Shown: positions 1 to 6,907 of the stretch, piece after piece
Position numbering within the stretch: position 1 is the first letter of the stretch
Layout of the letters: each line of letters starts with the position of its first letter
Source of the DNA: an uncultured Myxococcales bacterium
GTDB taxonomy: Bacteria > Myxococcota_A > UBA9042
Direction of reading: 5' to 3'
DNA length: 11,463 nt
Assembly: GCA_937915965.1 (NCBI GenBank)
Contig: CALGHC010000781.1
Coordinates: 1-11,463 of the forward strand
The notes under the pieces: generated by a model
Told to the model about the DNA's origin: nothing
The model's input: only the letters and a program-made list of their open reading frames with translations
Databases searched by the model: none
Position numbers and translations under genes: made by a program

Positions 1-1543
1 TCGGATCGATGCGCCAACCGACCTTCGCGGAGTTTCCGCCCGAGAGGGACCAGTCGGTGAGGACGCCCGAGTCAAAGTCATCCACGAAGAGGATCTTGGT
101 CTTGCAGCAGGTCGGGTCGTCGTTGACCGGGGCATGGTCGCAGGAGCCGGCAGCGCACAGGTCGGAGGTGCACGGTTCGCCGTCGTCGCACTCGAGATCG
201 TTCTTGCAGCAGTTTGCGAGCAGGTCGTGGAAGCACAGACCGCCACCCGCGTTGTTGACGTAGCCCGTGCAGCCGTCGTCCGTGCAGGGGTTGCCGTCAT
301 CGATGCAGGGGGTCTCGCCGTCGCACAGGGTTCCTTCAACCGCGCACACTGTTTCGAGCAGGGCGTCGTCGATGTAGACGCCCTCGAAGTCGTTCTTGAC
401 GCCGGTCACGGTGTCGAATGCCCATCGCAGCTGCACTGTCTGGCCAGCAAAGGCGGCCAGGTCAACCGAGAGCCGCTGCCACTGGCCCTGCGTCGACTTG
501 TTGATGCTGGTCGAATTGAAGACCTCGACCGGCGTCGTGCCGACGAGGACATCGAGGGTCAAAACGTCCTTCTCGGGGATGCACAAGGACGTGCCGTTGA
601 TGCTCACGCAGCTCGAACCCGACGGGCACGGCTTGGCGCACTGACCCGCCGGCAAGGTCTCGGTGTACATGGGCTCGACGTCGAGCCACAGCCAGAAGTG
701 CAGGACCGTCTGCTTGTCCTTGGGTAGCGTCAGCTCTGTGGTGGACAGCACGGCGGCCACGGGCGTCGCGGCGCCAGTTGGCTTGCAGCCGCTGTCTTCG
801 GTCATCGAGTTGTCGTAGCTACCGCAGGCGTTGCCGAGATACAGCGCCTTGAGGCCGGCGTGGGCGCGGGCGCTGGAGACGTGCCAGGCGACGTTGCCGT
901 TGGTGGGCGACGCGGTGACCAGGAACTCGTCAAAGGCGCCCGACTCGAACCCGGTCTTGGTGAAGGTGAGCTTGCCGCTGCAGCAGTTGAGGATCTGGCT
1001 GTGTTCACACAGGTGGCTGATCGGGTTGCAGCTGTCGGCCGTGCACTCGATCTTGTCGTCGCACTCGCTCGCGTCACAACAAGTCCCGGGCTTGGCGACG
1101 ATGATGCAGGCACCCGCCTCGTCGCAGGTCGCCATCTCGCACGGCAGAAGGTCAAGCTTGCCGTCACAGTCGGTGGCCGTCGCGCAGCCGCTGGCATCGA
1201 CGGGTGCGAGGTCCGTTGGCACATCCGCCGGCACGTCTGCGGTGGCGTCCGCCAGAATATCGGCGGTCGTCGTGTCCGGAACGTCGCCAGTGACCTCTTC
1301 GATCGCGTCGACTTCGACGATGTCTGCTGTTTCGACGTCGCTGGTTGTCTCCTCGACGAATGCGTCGCCGACGACCTCGGGCTGGGCGTCGCTCACGCCG
1401 TCAGGCGCCAGCGCCGCGTCAGGGGCGGGCGTCGGCGTCTCCTTGTTGTCGGTGCAAGAGGCTGCCGCAAGCACGAGGCTGACCGTACCGAGGACGAATG
1501 CAACGCGCCCGAGCACGGCAGGCCTGTGATTCACCGCTGACAT
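1..1543 (-). CDS. Cys-rich modular lipoprotein, 3' end cut by the window edge
   Basis: This frame is open from an ATG at 1543 to the window edge (514 codons seen, no stop). A GGAGG at 1551-1555, 7 nt upstream, fixes the start. Residues 1-30 look like a lipoprotein signal: a short basic region (R7, R13), a hydrophobic core, then AASC with Cys30 as probable lipid attachment site; Ala rather than Leu at -3 makes the lipobox imperfect. Residues 31-119 are an Asp/Ala/Val/Thr-rich stalk. About two six-Cys units follow (120-188), then a predicted beta-sandwich domain (about 190-398) carrying FWLWLD and VYIDDALL, with a small four-Cys insertion at 302-321. About two more Cys units (400-480) follow, and a second sandwich domain begins near 481 and is cut. 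It is clearly paralogous to the gene just upstream, 61 bp away on the same strand. A surface binding or adhesion role is inferred from architecture; ligand and function are unknown. Confidence 0.88.
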   Translation of the reverse strand, partial: MSAVNHRPAVLGRVAFVLGTVSLVLAAASCTDNKETPTPAPDAALAPDGVSDAQPEVVGDAFVEETTSDVETADIVEVDAIEEVTGDVPDTTTADILADATADVPADVPTDLAPVDASGCATATDCDGKLDLLPCEMATCDEAGACIIVAKPGTCCDASECDDKIECTADSCNPISHLCEHSQILNCCSGKLTFTKTGFESGAFDEFLVTASPTNGNVAWHVSSARAHAGLKALYLGNACGSYDNSMTEDSGCKPTGAATPVAAVLSTTELTLPKDKQTVLHFWLWLDVEPMYTETLPAGQCAKPCPSGSSCVSINGTSLCIPEKDVLTLDVLVGTTPVEVFNSTSINKSTQGQWQRLSVDLAAFAGQTVQLRWAFDTVTGVKNDFEGVYIDDALLETVCAVEGTLCDGETPCIDDGNPCTDDGCTGYVNNAGGGLCFHDLLANCCKNDLECDDGEPCTSDLCAAGSCDHAPVNDDPTCCKTKILFVDDFDSGVLTDWSLSGGNSAKVGWRIDP

Positions 1544-1550
1544 CCAGTTG

Positions 1551-1555
1551 CCTCC
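1551..1555 (-). promoter_or_regulatory. Shine-Dalgarno of the downstream Cys-rich lipoprotein
   Basis: On the minus strand GGAGG lies 7 nt before the ATG at 1543. It decides the start of the truncated lipoprotein gene. Together with the short 61-bp gap after the preceding stop and the lack of a convincing terminator, it suggests that the two lipoprotein genes are co-transcribed. Confidence 0.7.
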
Positions 1556-1604
1556 GTCGATCCAATGAGGGTGCCGGCCCCGAGGCTGACCGGCGCCAGA
1601 CACC

Positions 1605-4600
1605 TCAGCCGTCACAATCCGTTGTGAACCGCAGATCGTCGATAAGTACACCGAGCGTCGAATTGGCGACACCGTCGCTGGTGTTGAAGTCGATGTAGCC
1701 CTGAACCTGCTCGCCCGGCCATTCGGACAGGTCCAGCTTGAGCTCCAGCCATTTCTTGGCAGCGAATCCAGGCGACGCCTTGTCCCACAGCTTGAAGGTG
1801 CCGGTGCCTACCTTCACCGAGATGGTCATCTTGTCGTAGGTCGTGTCGGACTCCGTGTCCATGTACAACCACATCATCAGATACGATTTCTTTCCGGCCG
1901 GCAGCAACAACTTGGGCGTCGTGACCTGACCGTTGCTCGCTCCAAAGTCGAAGTTCTTGGCCGTGGTGTTGCCGTAGTACAGCACGCCCTTGCCCGACTT
2001 CGACAGCGTCGCGTCGCCCCAAAGCTGCCAGCCCTGCGTGGCCGAGACGCTGTTTTTCAGGACGAGGTCCATCAGACTGCCGGTGTCGAAATCGTTGAGC
2101 CAGATGATGGGTTCGCAGCACCCTGCCGCGCCGGTCTGCTCGTGGACGCAGGTCTGGCCCACGCACTTGTCGATCGTGCACTTGGTCTCACCGTCCTGAC
2201 ACTCCGCGTCGCTCGCGCAGCACAGGTTGGCGTGCACGCAGGCGTTCTCAATGCAGGTGTCTGAGCTGCACTCGTCGTTGTCGTCGCACTGGGACGAGGA
2301 CAAGCAGCACCCGGCCAATGGCGTGAACTTGCACTGGGATCCAGGCCCGGCGCAGCTGTCGACGGTGCAGGCGTTGCTGTCGTTGCAATCGCCATCCCCC
2401 ATGCAGCAGCCCGCCTTGGCAGAGAATGTGCACTTGGACGACTTGCAGCTCGCCGCGACGCAGAGGTTGCCGCTGATGCAATCGGCGTCGACGGAGCAAC
2501 ACGAGTCCGGGTACCCGCACATGCCATCGGTGCAGACCCCCGCGAGGCATTGGATCGGGGTGTTGCACTGCGCCGAACCATTGCACGATTTCGGTTCGCA
2601 GGTGCTCTCAGCCGCCATCCCGTCGACGATGATACCAGCGCCGGTCGATGGGCTGCTACTCGACGCATACATGCGCCCGCGCAGCTCGATCTGGAAGCTG
2701 TGGCCGCCGACGGCGGTGATGTCGTAGTCGACCGGCTGCCAGCCGGCCTTGTTGGCGTACAGTGTTGATATTTTGGTCTTCTTTCCGGAATAGACGATGT
2801 AGGTCTCCAGGTAGCTGGACGTGTTTGACGGCTTGAAGCTGAACTGAACATCCAGGTGCAGGGCATAGGCTCGACCCGGCTGCAACAGGATCGGTGGACT
2901 GGTCACGATGTAGTAGGTCGTGCCGGAGTAGCCCGAGAAGGTCCCGCCAGCGGGATTGCCGAGGACGAGCGCGCCCAGACCGTTCTTCACCAACGCTGGA
3001 TCCTTCGGGTTGGTCTGGTGCCAGACCAGCCCCTTGGCTTCCGGTTCTGGAATCCAGCCCTCCAGGCCGCTTTCGAACTCGGCCTGCCACGGCTTGGGCG
3101 AACAGCATCCTGGCTGCGTCGACGGAGCGTGACTGCACTTGCCGGCGCCGCTGCACGCGTCGATCGTGCATGGGTTGAAGTCGTCGCAGTCCGCGTCGGC
3201 GAAACAGCAGACGGTGGCGAACAGGCAGCCGCCCTCGACGCAGCTGCCGACGAGGCAGGGGTCGTCGCTCGCGCAGTCGAGGTCGCCCTTGCAGCACGTG
3301 TCCGTGTGCTGGCAGGAGGCGCCCGCCTTGGGGCAGGCGTCGACGGTGCACGCGTCGCCGTCATCGCAGTCGGCGTCGGCAAGGCAGCAACCCGGCTTGG
3401 GCTGATGCTGGCACTGGCCACCGGCTTCACCGCACAGGTCGACGGTGCACGGCTGGCCGTCATCGCAGTCCGCATGCGAGTTGCAACAATCCGCTTTAAC
3501 GACGTGGCTGCACATCGGCAGGCCCGAGCCCTCGACAGCCGCGCACTGGTCGAATGAACAGGCGTTGCCGTCGTCGCACTCGGCGGCGCCGCCGCAGCAT
3601 CCGGTCGAGATCGAGACGTCGTCGACGTAGGCCCCCTCAAAGGCGTTGACGAAACCGTCCACGCTGTCGAAGGCAAATACGACCTGAATCGACGCGCCAG
3701 CCCAGGCGGTGACGTCGATGTCGATACGCTGCCAGACGCCGGCCGTGGTCCCGCCGATGGCCTCACTGTTCCACACTTCCTTGTGGTCCTTACCATCGAA
3801 GACTCGAACGGCGAGGACGTCGTAGCCAGCGGTCTCCTCGGTGTTCAGCCACAGCCAGAACGACAGCTCAGGCTTGCCGCCTGCCAGAGCGGGCACGGCC
3901 AGGGACGCGGTTGTCGCGGTCGCGGCGACCTGCTTGTCGGTGGCATAGGTGCCAGTCGTCGGGTCACCAAAGTACAAACTCGCGCCGCCGCTGAGGCTGC
4001 GCGTGGTACTCCACTGCCAGGAAGCTCCACCGCTGGCCACGTCGACCACCTCAACTCCGTCGGCGGCGCCATCGAGGGGCAGGGTCCCGACGGAGCCGGT
4101 CAGGGCGCTCTGCGACAGATTCGCGTTGCACGCGAGGCACGGGGTCGCCGGATCGGTCATCCCGTCGCCGTAGCAAGCGACCGTGTCGGCGTCGACGTCG
4201 ACCACGCACGCGTTGGGCGCCGGCGTGAAGACGCACGAGCCCTCGATGCAAGAGCCCTGCGCACACGGGATCTTGCAATCAGCGGGCGTGGTGCACGCGC
4301 GGACGTGTTCCGTAACCTCGGTGATCTTCGGAAAAGCGACATCACTGCCAGTATCGGCCCCGTCGGCCCCGTCGGCCCCGTCGGCCCCGTCAGCCACGTC
4401 GGCCACGTCGCTCGGCTCAGCGTCGGCGCCGACGATGTCCGGTCCCAGGTCCGTTGCCACGTCCTCCGTGCTGTCGCCCGGTGCGGCCGCGTCGGCGCCG
4501 TCGGTATCTTGGAGCGGCGCTCCGTCGGACTCACCCACATCCGGCTGATCAACGCCATCGGCGACCTCGCCACTGCCGGTCTGGTCGCCTGGATCGACGA

Positions 4601-4790
4601 CATCGGCGGCTGGCTCGGTCGGGGTAGTGGTGCAAGCGAGCAGGATCAGGGCGAAGCCGTAGGCCATCCAGCCTGTTGGCTTCGTGTGCGCGTTGACCAC
4701 GCCGCCGTCGTCCGGACGGCCACAGCCGCGCGGCTTGTGGGCTCCGAGGCGCCTCCTGGCTTCAGTTGCGTGAGGTATCAGCACAACCAT
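1605..4790 (-). CDS. Large Cys-rich modular lipoprotein with three beta-sandwich domains
   Basis: The frame encodes 1061 residues. A strong lipobox, LLAC with Cys53, follows a hydrophobic stretch at 42-52, so the product should be a lipid-anchored envelope protein. Residues 54-150 form an Asp/Ala/Gly-rich stalk ending in GAD repeats. Domains then alternate: nine Cys at 166-221; beta-sandwich 1 (about 232-396, with FWLWLN and AYVDDVSI); Cys array 1 (398-563); sandwich 2 (about 567-729); Cys array 2 (731-892); sandwich 3 (about 895-1057, with VLIDDLRF). Each array holds 32 Cys, which is five six-Cys units plus a closing CC, with cores like CDDGDACTVDAC. The sandwiches resemble MAM/jelly-roll modules of secreted bacterial proteins. 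The start is uncertain: the ATG at 4790 has CAGGAG 10 nt upstream but gives an unusually long n-region, while a GTG at 4700 (residue 31) gives a normal 23-residue signal but lacks a clear Shine-Dalgarno. An adhesion or ligand-binding role is inferred. Confidence 0.9.
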   Translation of the reverse strand: MVVLIPHATEARRRLGAHKPRGCGRPDDGGVVNAHTKPTGWMAYGFALILLACTTTPTEPAADVVDPGDQTGSGEVADGVDQPDVGESDGAPLQDTDGADAAAPGDSTEDVATDLGPDIVGADAEPSDVADVADGADGADGADGADTGSDVAFPKITEVTEHVRACTTPADCKIPCAQGSCIEGSCVFTPAPNACVVDVDADTVACYGDGMTDPATPCLACNANLSQSALTGSVGTLPLDGAADGVEVVDVASGGASWQWSTTRSLSGGASLYFGDPTTGTYATDKQVAATATTASLAVPALAGGKPELSFWLWLNTEETAGYDVLAVRVFDGKDHKEVWNSEAIGGTTAGVWQRIDIDVTAWAGASIQVVFAFDSVDGFVNAFEGAYVDDVSISTGCCGGAAECDDGNACSFDQCAAVEGSGLPMCSHVVKADCCNSHADCDDGQPCTVDLCGEAGGQCQHQPKPGCCLADADCDDGDACTVDACPKAGASCQHTDTCCKGDLDCASDDPCLVGSCVEGGCLFATVCCFADADCDDFNPCTIDACSGAGKCSHAPSTQPGCCSPKPWQAEFESGLEGWIPEPEAKGLVWHQTNPKDPALVKNGLGALVLGNPAGGTFSGYSGTTYYIVTSPPILLQPGRAYALHLDVQFSFKPSNTSSYLETYIVYSGKKTKISTLYANKAGWQPVDYDITAVGGHSFQIELRGRMYASSSSPSTGAGIIVDGMAAESTCEPKSCNGSAQCNTPIQCLAGVCTDGMCGYPDSCCSVDADCISGNLCVAASCKSSKCTFSAKAGCCMGDGDCNDSNACTVDSCAGPGSQCKFTPLAGCCLSSSQCDDNDECSSDTCIENACVHANLCCASDAECQDGETKCTIDKCVGQTCVHEQTGAAGCCEPIIWLNDFDTGSLMDLVLKNSVSATQGWQLWGDATLSKSGKGVLYYGNTTAKNFDFGASNGQVTTPKLLLPAGKKSYLMMWLYMDTESDTTYDKMTISVKVGTGTFKLWDKASPGFAAKKWLELKLDLSEWPGEQVQGYIDFNTSDGVANSTLGVLIDDLRFTTDCDG
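4353..4406 (-). repeat. In-frame 9-bp tandem repeat encoding Gly-Ala-Asp
   Basis: On the plus strand the unit GTCGGCCCC occurs exactly at 4362, 4371 and 4380. A one-mismatch copy precedes them at 4353, and two degenerate copies follow at 4389 and 4398. Read on the minus strand it encodes the GAD repeats of the lipoprotein stalk (residues about 131-146). The unit is a multiple of three, so changes in copy number would alter stalk length without breaking the frame. Confidence 0.9.
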
Positions 4791-4800
4791 GATGCGGGGT

Positions 4801-4806
4801 CTCCTG
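4801..4806 (-). promoter_or_regulatory. Possible Shine-Dalgarno of the large lipoprotein
   Basis: CAGGAG on the minus strand ends 10 nt before the ATG at 4790. The spacing is at the long end of normal. It is the only ribosome-binding-like sequence near a candidate start for this gene and so favours the ATG over the GTG at 4700, even though the GTG gives a more typical lipoprotein signal peptide. Confidence 0.4.
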
Positions 4807-4930
4807 GTCCATGAGGCCGCGATTGGCCTGTTCGCCGATGAAGCGCGAAGCTCTCGCTGCGAGTAGCCCTGGGGTCCATGGCGGCGGCATGCCGGCGGCG
4901 CCCGCGGGCCACCACCGGCACCGAGGCGCA

Positions 4931-4957
4931 GGCCTCAAGACTAGCATTTGTGAGGCC
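4931..4957. other. 7-bp perfect inverted repeat overlapping the candidate promoter
   Basis: GGCCTCA (4931-4937) is the exact reverse complement of TGAGGCC (4951-4957), separated by 13 nt that contain the proposed -10 hexamer. There is no T-tract on either side, so a classical terminator is unlikely. An operator for a dimeric regulator or a chance match are the alternatives. Confidence 0.35.
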
Positions 4958-4967
4958 GCGGATTCAA
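4938..4967 (-). promoter_or_regulatory. Candidate sigma-70-like promoter of the lipoprotein pair
   Basis: On the minus strand TTGAAT (4967-4962) and TAGTCT (4943-4938) are separated by 18 nt, and TGC before the second hexamer makes an extended -10. It lies about 150 bp upstream of the large lipoprotein ATG in an otherwise gene-free 258-bp gap, and would drive both lipoprotein genes with a long 5' leader. The match is partial, and myxobacterial promoters are poorly predicted by consensus. Confidence 0.3.
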
Positions 4968-5048
4968 ATCGCGTCGAGACGGCTCCGGCCACCGGTTGAA
5001 GAAGTTCGATGCGGTCGCGTACTGCTCATGTGCGATGACTCGCGAGGC

Positions 5049-6731
5049 TCAGAATCCGACGCGCCATTCTGCGGCGATTCGCCATGCCGGCGAAGGCGTC
5101 GCTCCGCCGAGACCGGCGTCGAAGGCGGCGCCCGGCTGAGCCCACGAGAACAGCAACGAAGCGATGCCGCCAGTCTCGCCAACCCAGCGCAGCCGCAGCT
5201 CCGGCTCGACACCCAGGAAGCTGGACCCACCGGGGGTCGCGTTGGCCGAGGCAGCGATGGCGCCTAGCAGTCCAGCCTCGAGGTCCAGCCCGGTTCGTTC
5301 ACCGCTACGCAGAAGCCAGCTGCGCCAGCCGATGCGGGCATAGACTGCGTTGGCTACCGCGCCGATCAGGTCACGGAAGAGAAGGCCATCGACCCGATAG
5401 CCGCGATGAAAGTGGAATCCAGTGAGGAGACTGCGGTGGCTGGCGTCGCCGGCGTCGCCGGTCTTGAAGTTGGTTGTGTCCAGGACGCCGAAGCCGCCGT
5501 CGGACTCGCCGCTCGCGAAACCGGCGTCGATCAGCCACGACCAACGGCTCTGGTCGAGGCGAGCCTTGAGCGCGGCCCCGCCGGAGATGAAGGTCTTGCT
5601 GGTGTCGGTACCGGCGAGTACGTCCGTGTTTGCGACGGTCGCGTACAGCAGCGCCGCTTCGGCCTCGATGCGCAGGCGACCGATGCCGAGCGAGCGCTGC
5701 CATCCCAGATAGACCTGGGGCGAGACCATGGTCGCGTCACGCGGCACAAGCTGCAGGCAGGTCCCATCGGCGACGCACTGCGAGCCCAGGACGGCCAGCG
5801 GGTCATCGAGGTGCTCCACTGCGAGCCCGAGGGCCTGGTCCTGATAGGCGAACGCGCCGCCCCAGTGCAGACCGTCATCGTCCCGCGGGGCGGCGCTCTC
5901 GACCTGGAAGACCCAGCGAATCACGTCGGTGCTGTCGTTGAGGGGCAGGTCGGAGCTGTCGACGCCCGGCCCGCGCTCGATGACCGGCAGGGTCGCGAGG
6001 TTGTCGCGAGCGATCAGCCCACGCAGGCCCATCAAGTCGACCTCGATCGCGACGCGGTCGACGTCGCTCTGGAAGTCATTGTCGGCACCGCGGCCATCGT
6101 TGCGCAGCAGGCCGAGACCGAAGTGATCGCCCATGCGACCAATGCGCAGGTGGCCGACACCAAACGCGTCAAAATCGACCCAGCCGCGGCGCACGGCGAA
6201 GCCCTGCGTCACCGGCCCGGTGGTCGGAACACCGGTCATCTGCTCGGTCGTCGTCGCGGCGAGCGCTTCTTCGCCGAGCCCGACGCGGTTGGCGACATCG
6301 AGCTGAAGTCCGACGGTGGTCCAGTTGCCGACGTGCACGGTGGGCTCTACGCGCAAGCGAAGGTCTGCATCTCCGATCCGATCCGCGACGACGCCACCGT
6401 GGGGAGCGGCGACCAAGGACAGCTCACGGTACAGCCCGGTTGTTCCGTTACCGAAACCAGGGCTGGCGATCCACTCGCTGCGCAGCCTCAGGTTGCCGCG
6501 CCAGGTGACGTCGACCAGCGGCGCGGTCGTCGTGGGCGGAGCCGCCGTCGCCGGCACGGGCTCGGCACCCGCGACGCCGACGAAAGAAGCGACCGCCACC
6601 ACCAAGGCGGCGACCTGCGCCACGGCGATCCGCGGACCGGCGCGCCGACCAGCAGAACCAGCAGAACCAGCAGTGATGGTTGCGAATTCGCAGCGCTTCA
6701 GGGCGGGACGGGGGGGGTGAAAAGGGTGCAC
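5049..6731 (-). CDS. Outer-membrane beta-barrel protein, TIGR04551-like
   Basis: The 560-residue product begins at a GTG (6731) placed 8 nt after a strong GAGGAG. Residues 35-56 form a signal-peptide hydrophobic core ending in AGA before EPV, so cleavage after Ala56 is likely and the mature protein goes to the periplasm or outer membrane. A Thr/Pro/Ala-rich linker (57-73) precedes a long region of alternating hydrophobic and polar residues (from about 74) typical of antiparallel transmembrane strands, and the last residue is Phe, as in many outer-membrane barrels. A conserved-looking motif at 195-227 (HLRIGRMGDHFGLGLL, then DNDF and DVDRV) resembles what I remember of the TIGR04551 family of myxobacterial putative outer-membrane proteins; I could not verify this. 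No substrate can be named. The gene has its own candidate promoter and is separated from its neighbours by 176 and 258 bp. Confidence 0.82.
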   Translation of the reverse strand: MHPFHPPRPALKRCEFATITAGSAGSAGRRAGPRIAVAQVAALVVAVASFVGVAGAEPVPATAAPPTTTAPLVDVTWRGNLRLRSEWIASPGFGNGTTGLYRELSLVAAPHGGVVADRIGDADLRLRVEPTVHVGNWTTVGLQLDVANRVGLGEEALAATTTEQMTGVPTTGPVTQGFAVRRGWVDFDAFGVGHLRIGRMGDHFGLGLLRNDGRGADNDFQSDVDRVAIEVDLMGLRGLIARDNLATLPVIERGPGVDSSDLPLNDSTDVIRWVFQVESAAPRDDDGLHWGGAFAYQDQALGLAVEHLDDPLAVLGSQCVADGTCLQLVPRDATMVSPQVYLGWQRSLGIGRLRIEAEAALLYATVANTDVLAGTDTSKTFISGGAALKARLDQSRWSWLIDAGFASGESDGGFGVLDTTNFKTGDAGDASHRSLLTGFHFHRGYRVDGLLFRDLIGAVANAVYARIGWRSWLLRSGERTGLDLEAGLLGAIAASANATPGGSSFLGVEPELRLRWVGETGGIASLLFSWAQPGAAFDAGLGGATPSPAWRIAAEWRVGF

Positions 6732-6739
6732 CAGATAGG

Positions 6740-6745
6740 CTCCTC
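6740..6745 (-). promoter_or_regulatory. Shine-Dalgarno deciding a GTG start
   Basis: GAGGAG on the minus strand lies 8 nt before the GTG at 6731-6729. This supports that non-ATG codon as the start of the outer-membrane protein, giving an n-region of about 34 residues before the hydrophobic signal core. Confidence 0.65.
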
Positions 6746-6761
6746 AAGCGCGGGAGGGCGG

Positions 6762-6791
6762 AGTCTAGGGGAGGATGGCTCCAATCCACAA
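6762..6791 (-). promoter_or_regulatory. Candidate sigma-70-like promoter of the outer-membrane protein
   Basis: TTGTGG (6791-6786) and TAGACT (6767-6762) are separated by 18 nt on the minus strand. A transcript starting near 6755 would have a leader of about 25 nt carrying the GAGGAG site, which is a sensible layout. The hexamers match consensus only at three and four of six positions. Confidence 0.28.
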
Positions 6792-6907
6792 GCCGCGTGG
6801 GCTCGCCGCGGCGCGATCGGTTTGTGGTCTGGGCGCGCGGCCGGCTGCCAGTCGCTCTGCCGCCGGCATCCTTGTGTCAGGTGAGGGCGCCGATGTGCCC
6901 GACGCCG

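Noticed and set aside
1571..1596. Hairpin between the two lipoprotein genes
   Set aside because: The 7-bp stem needs a G-U pair and has a 12-nt loop with no T-tract, so it is too weak to call a terminator.
4951..4980. tRNA-like sequence (GATTCAAATC)
   Set aside because: It recalls a T-arm, but the base before TTCAAAT is A and cannot pair with the following C, and no acceptor or anticodon arms surround it.
6651..6674. 9-bp repeat AGCAGAACC in the outer-membrane protein gene
   Set aside because: There are only about two and a half copies in the signal-peptide n-region; real but too small to list as a feature.
3783..6884. Plus-strand frames of 343 and 492 codons
   Set aside because: They are antisense to the large lipoprotein and the outer-membrane protein and have no domain-like features.
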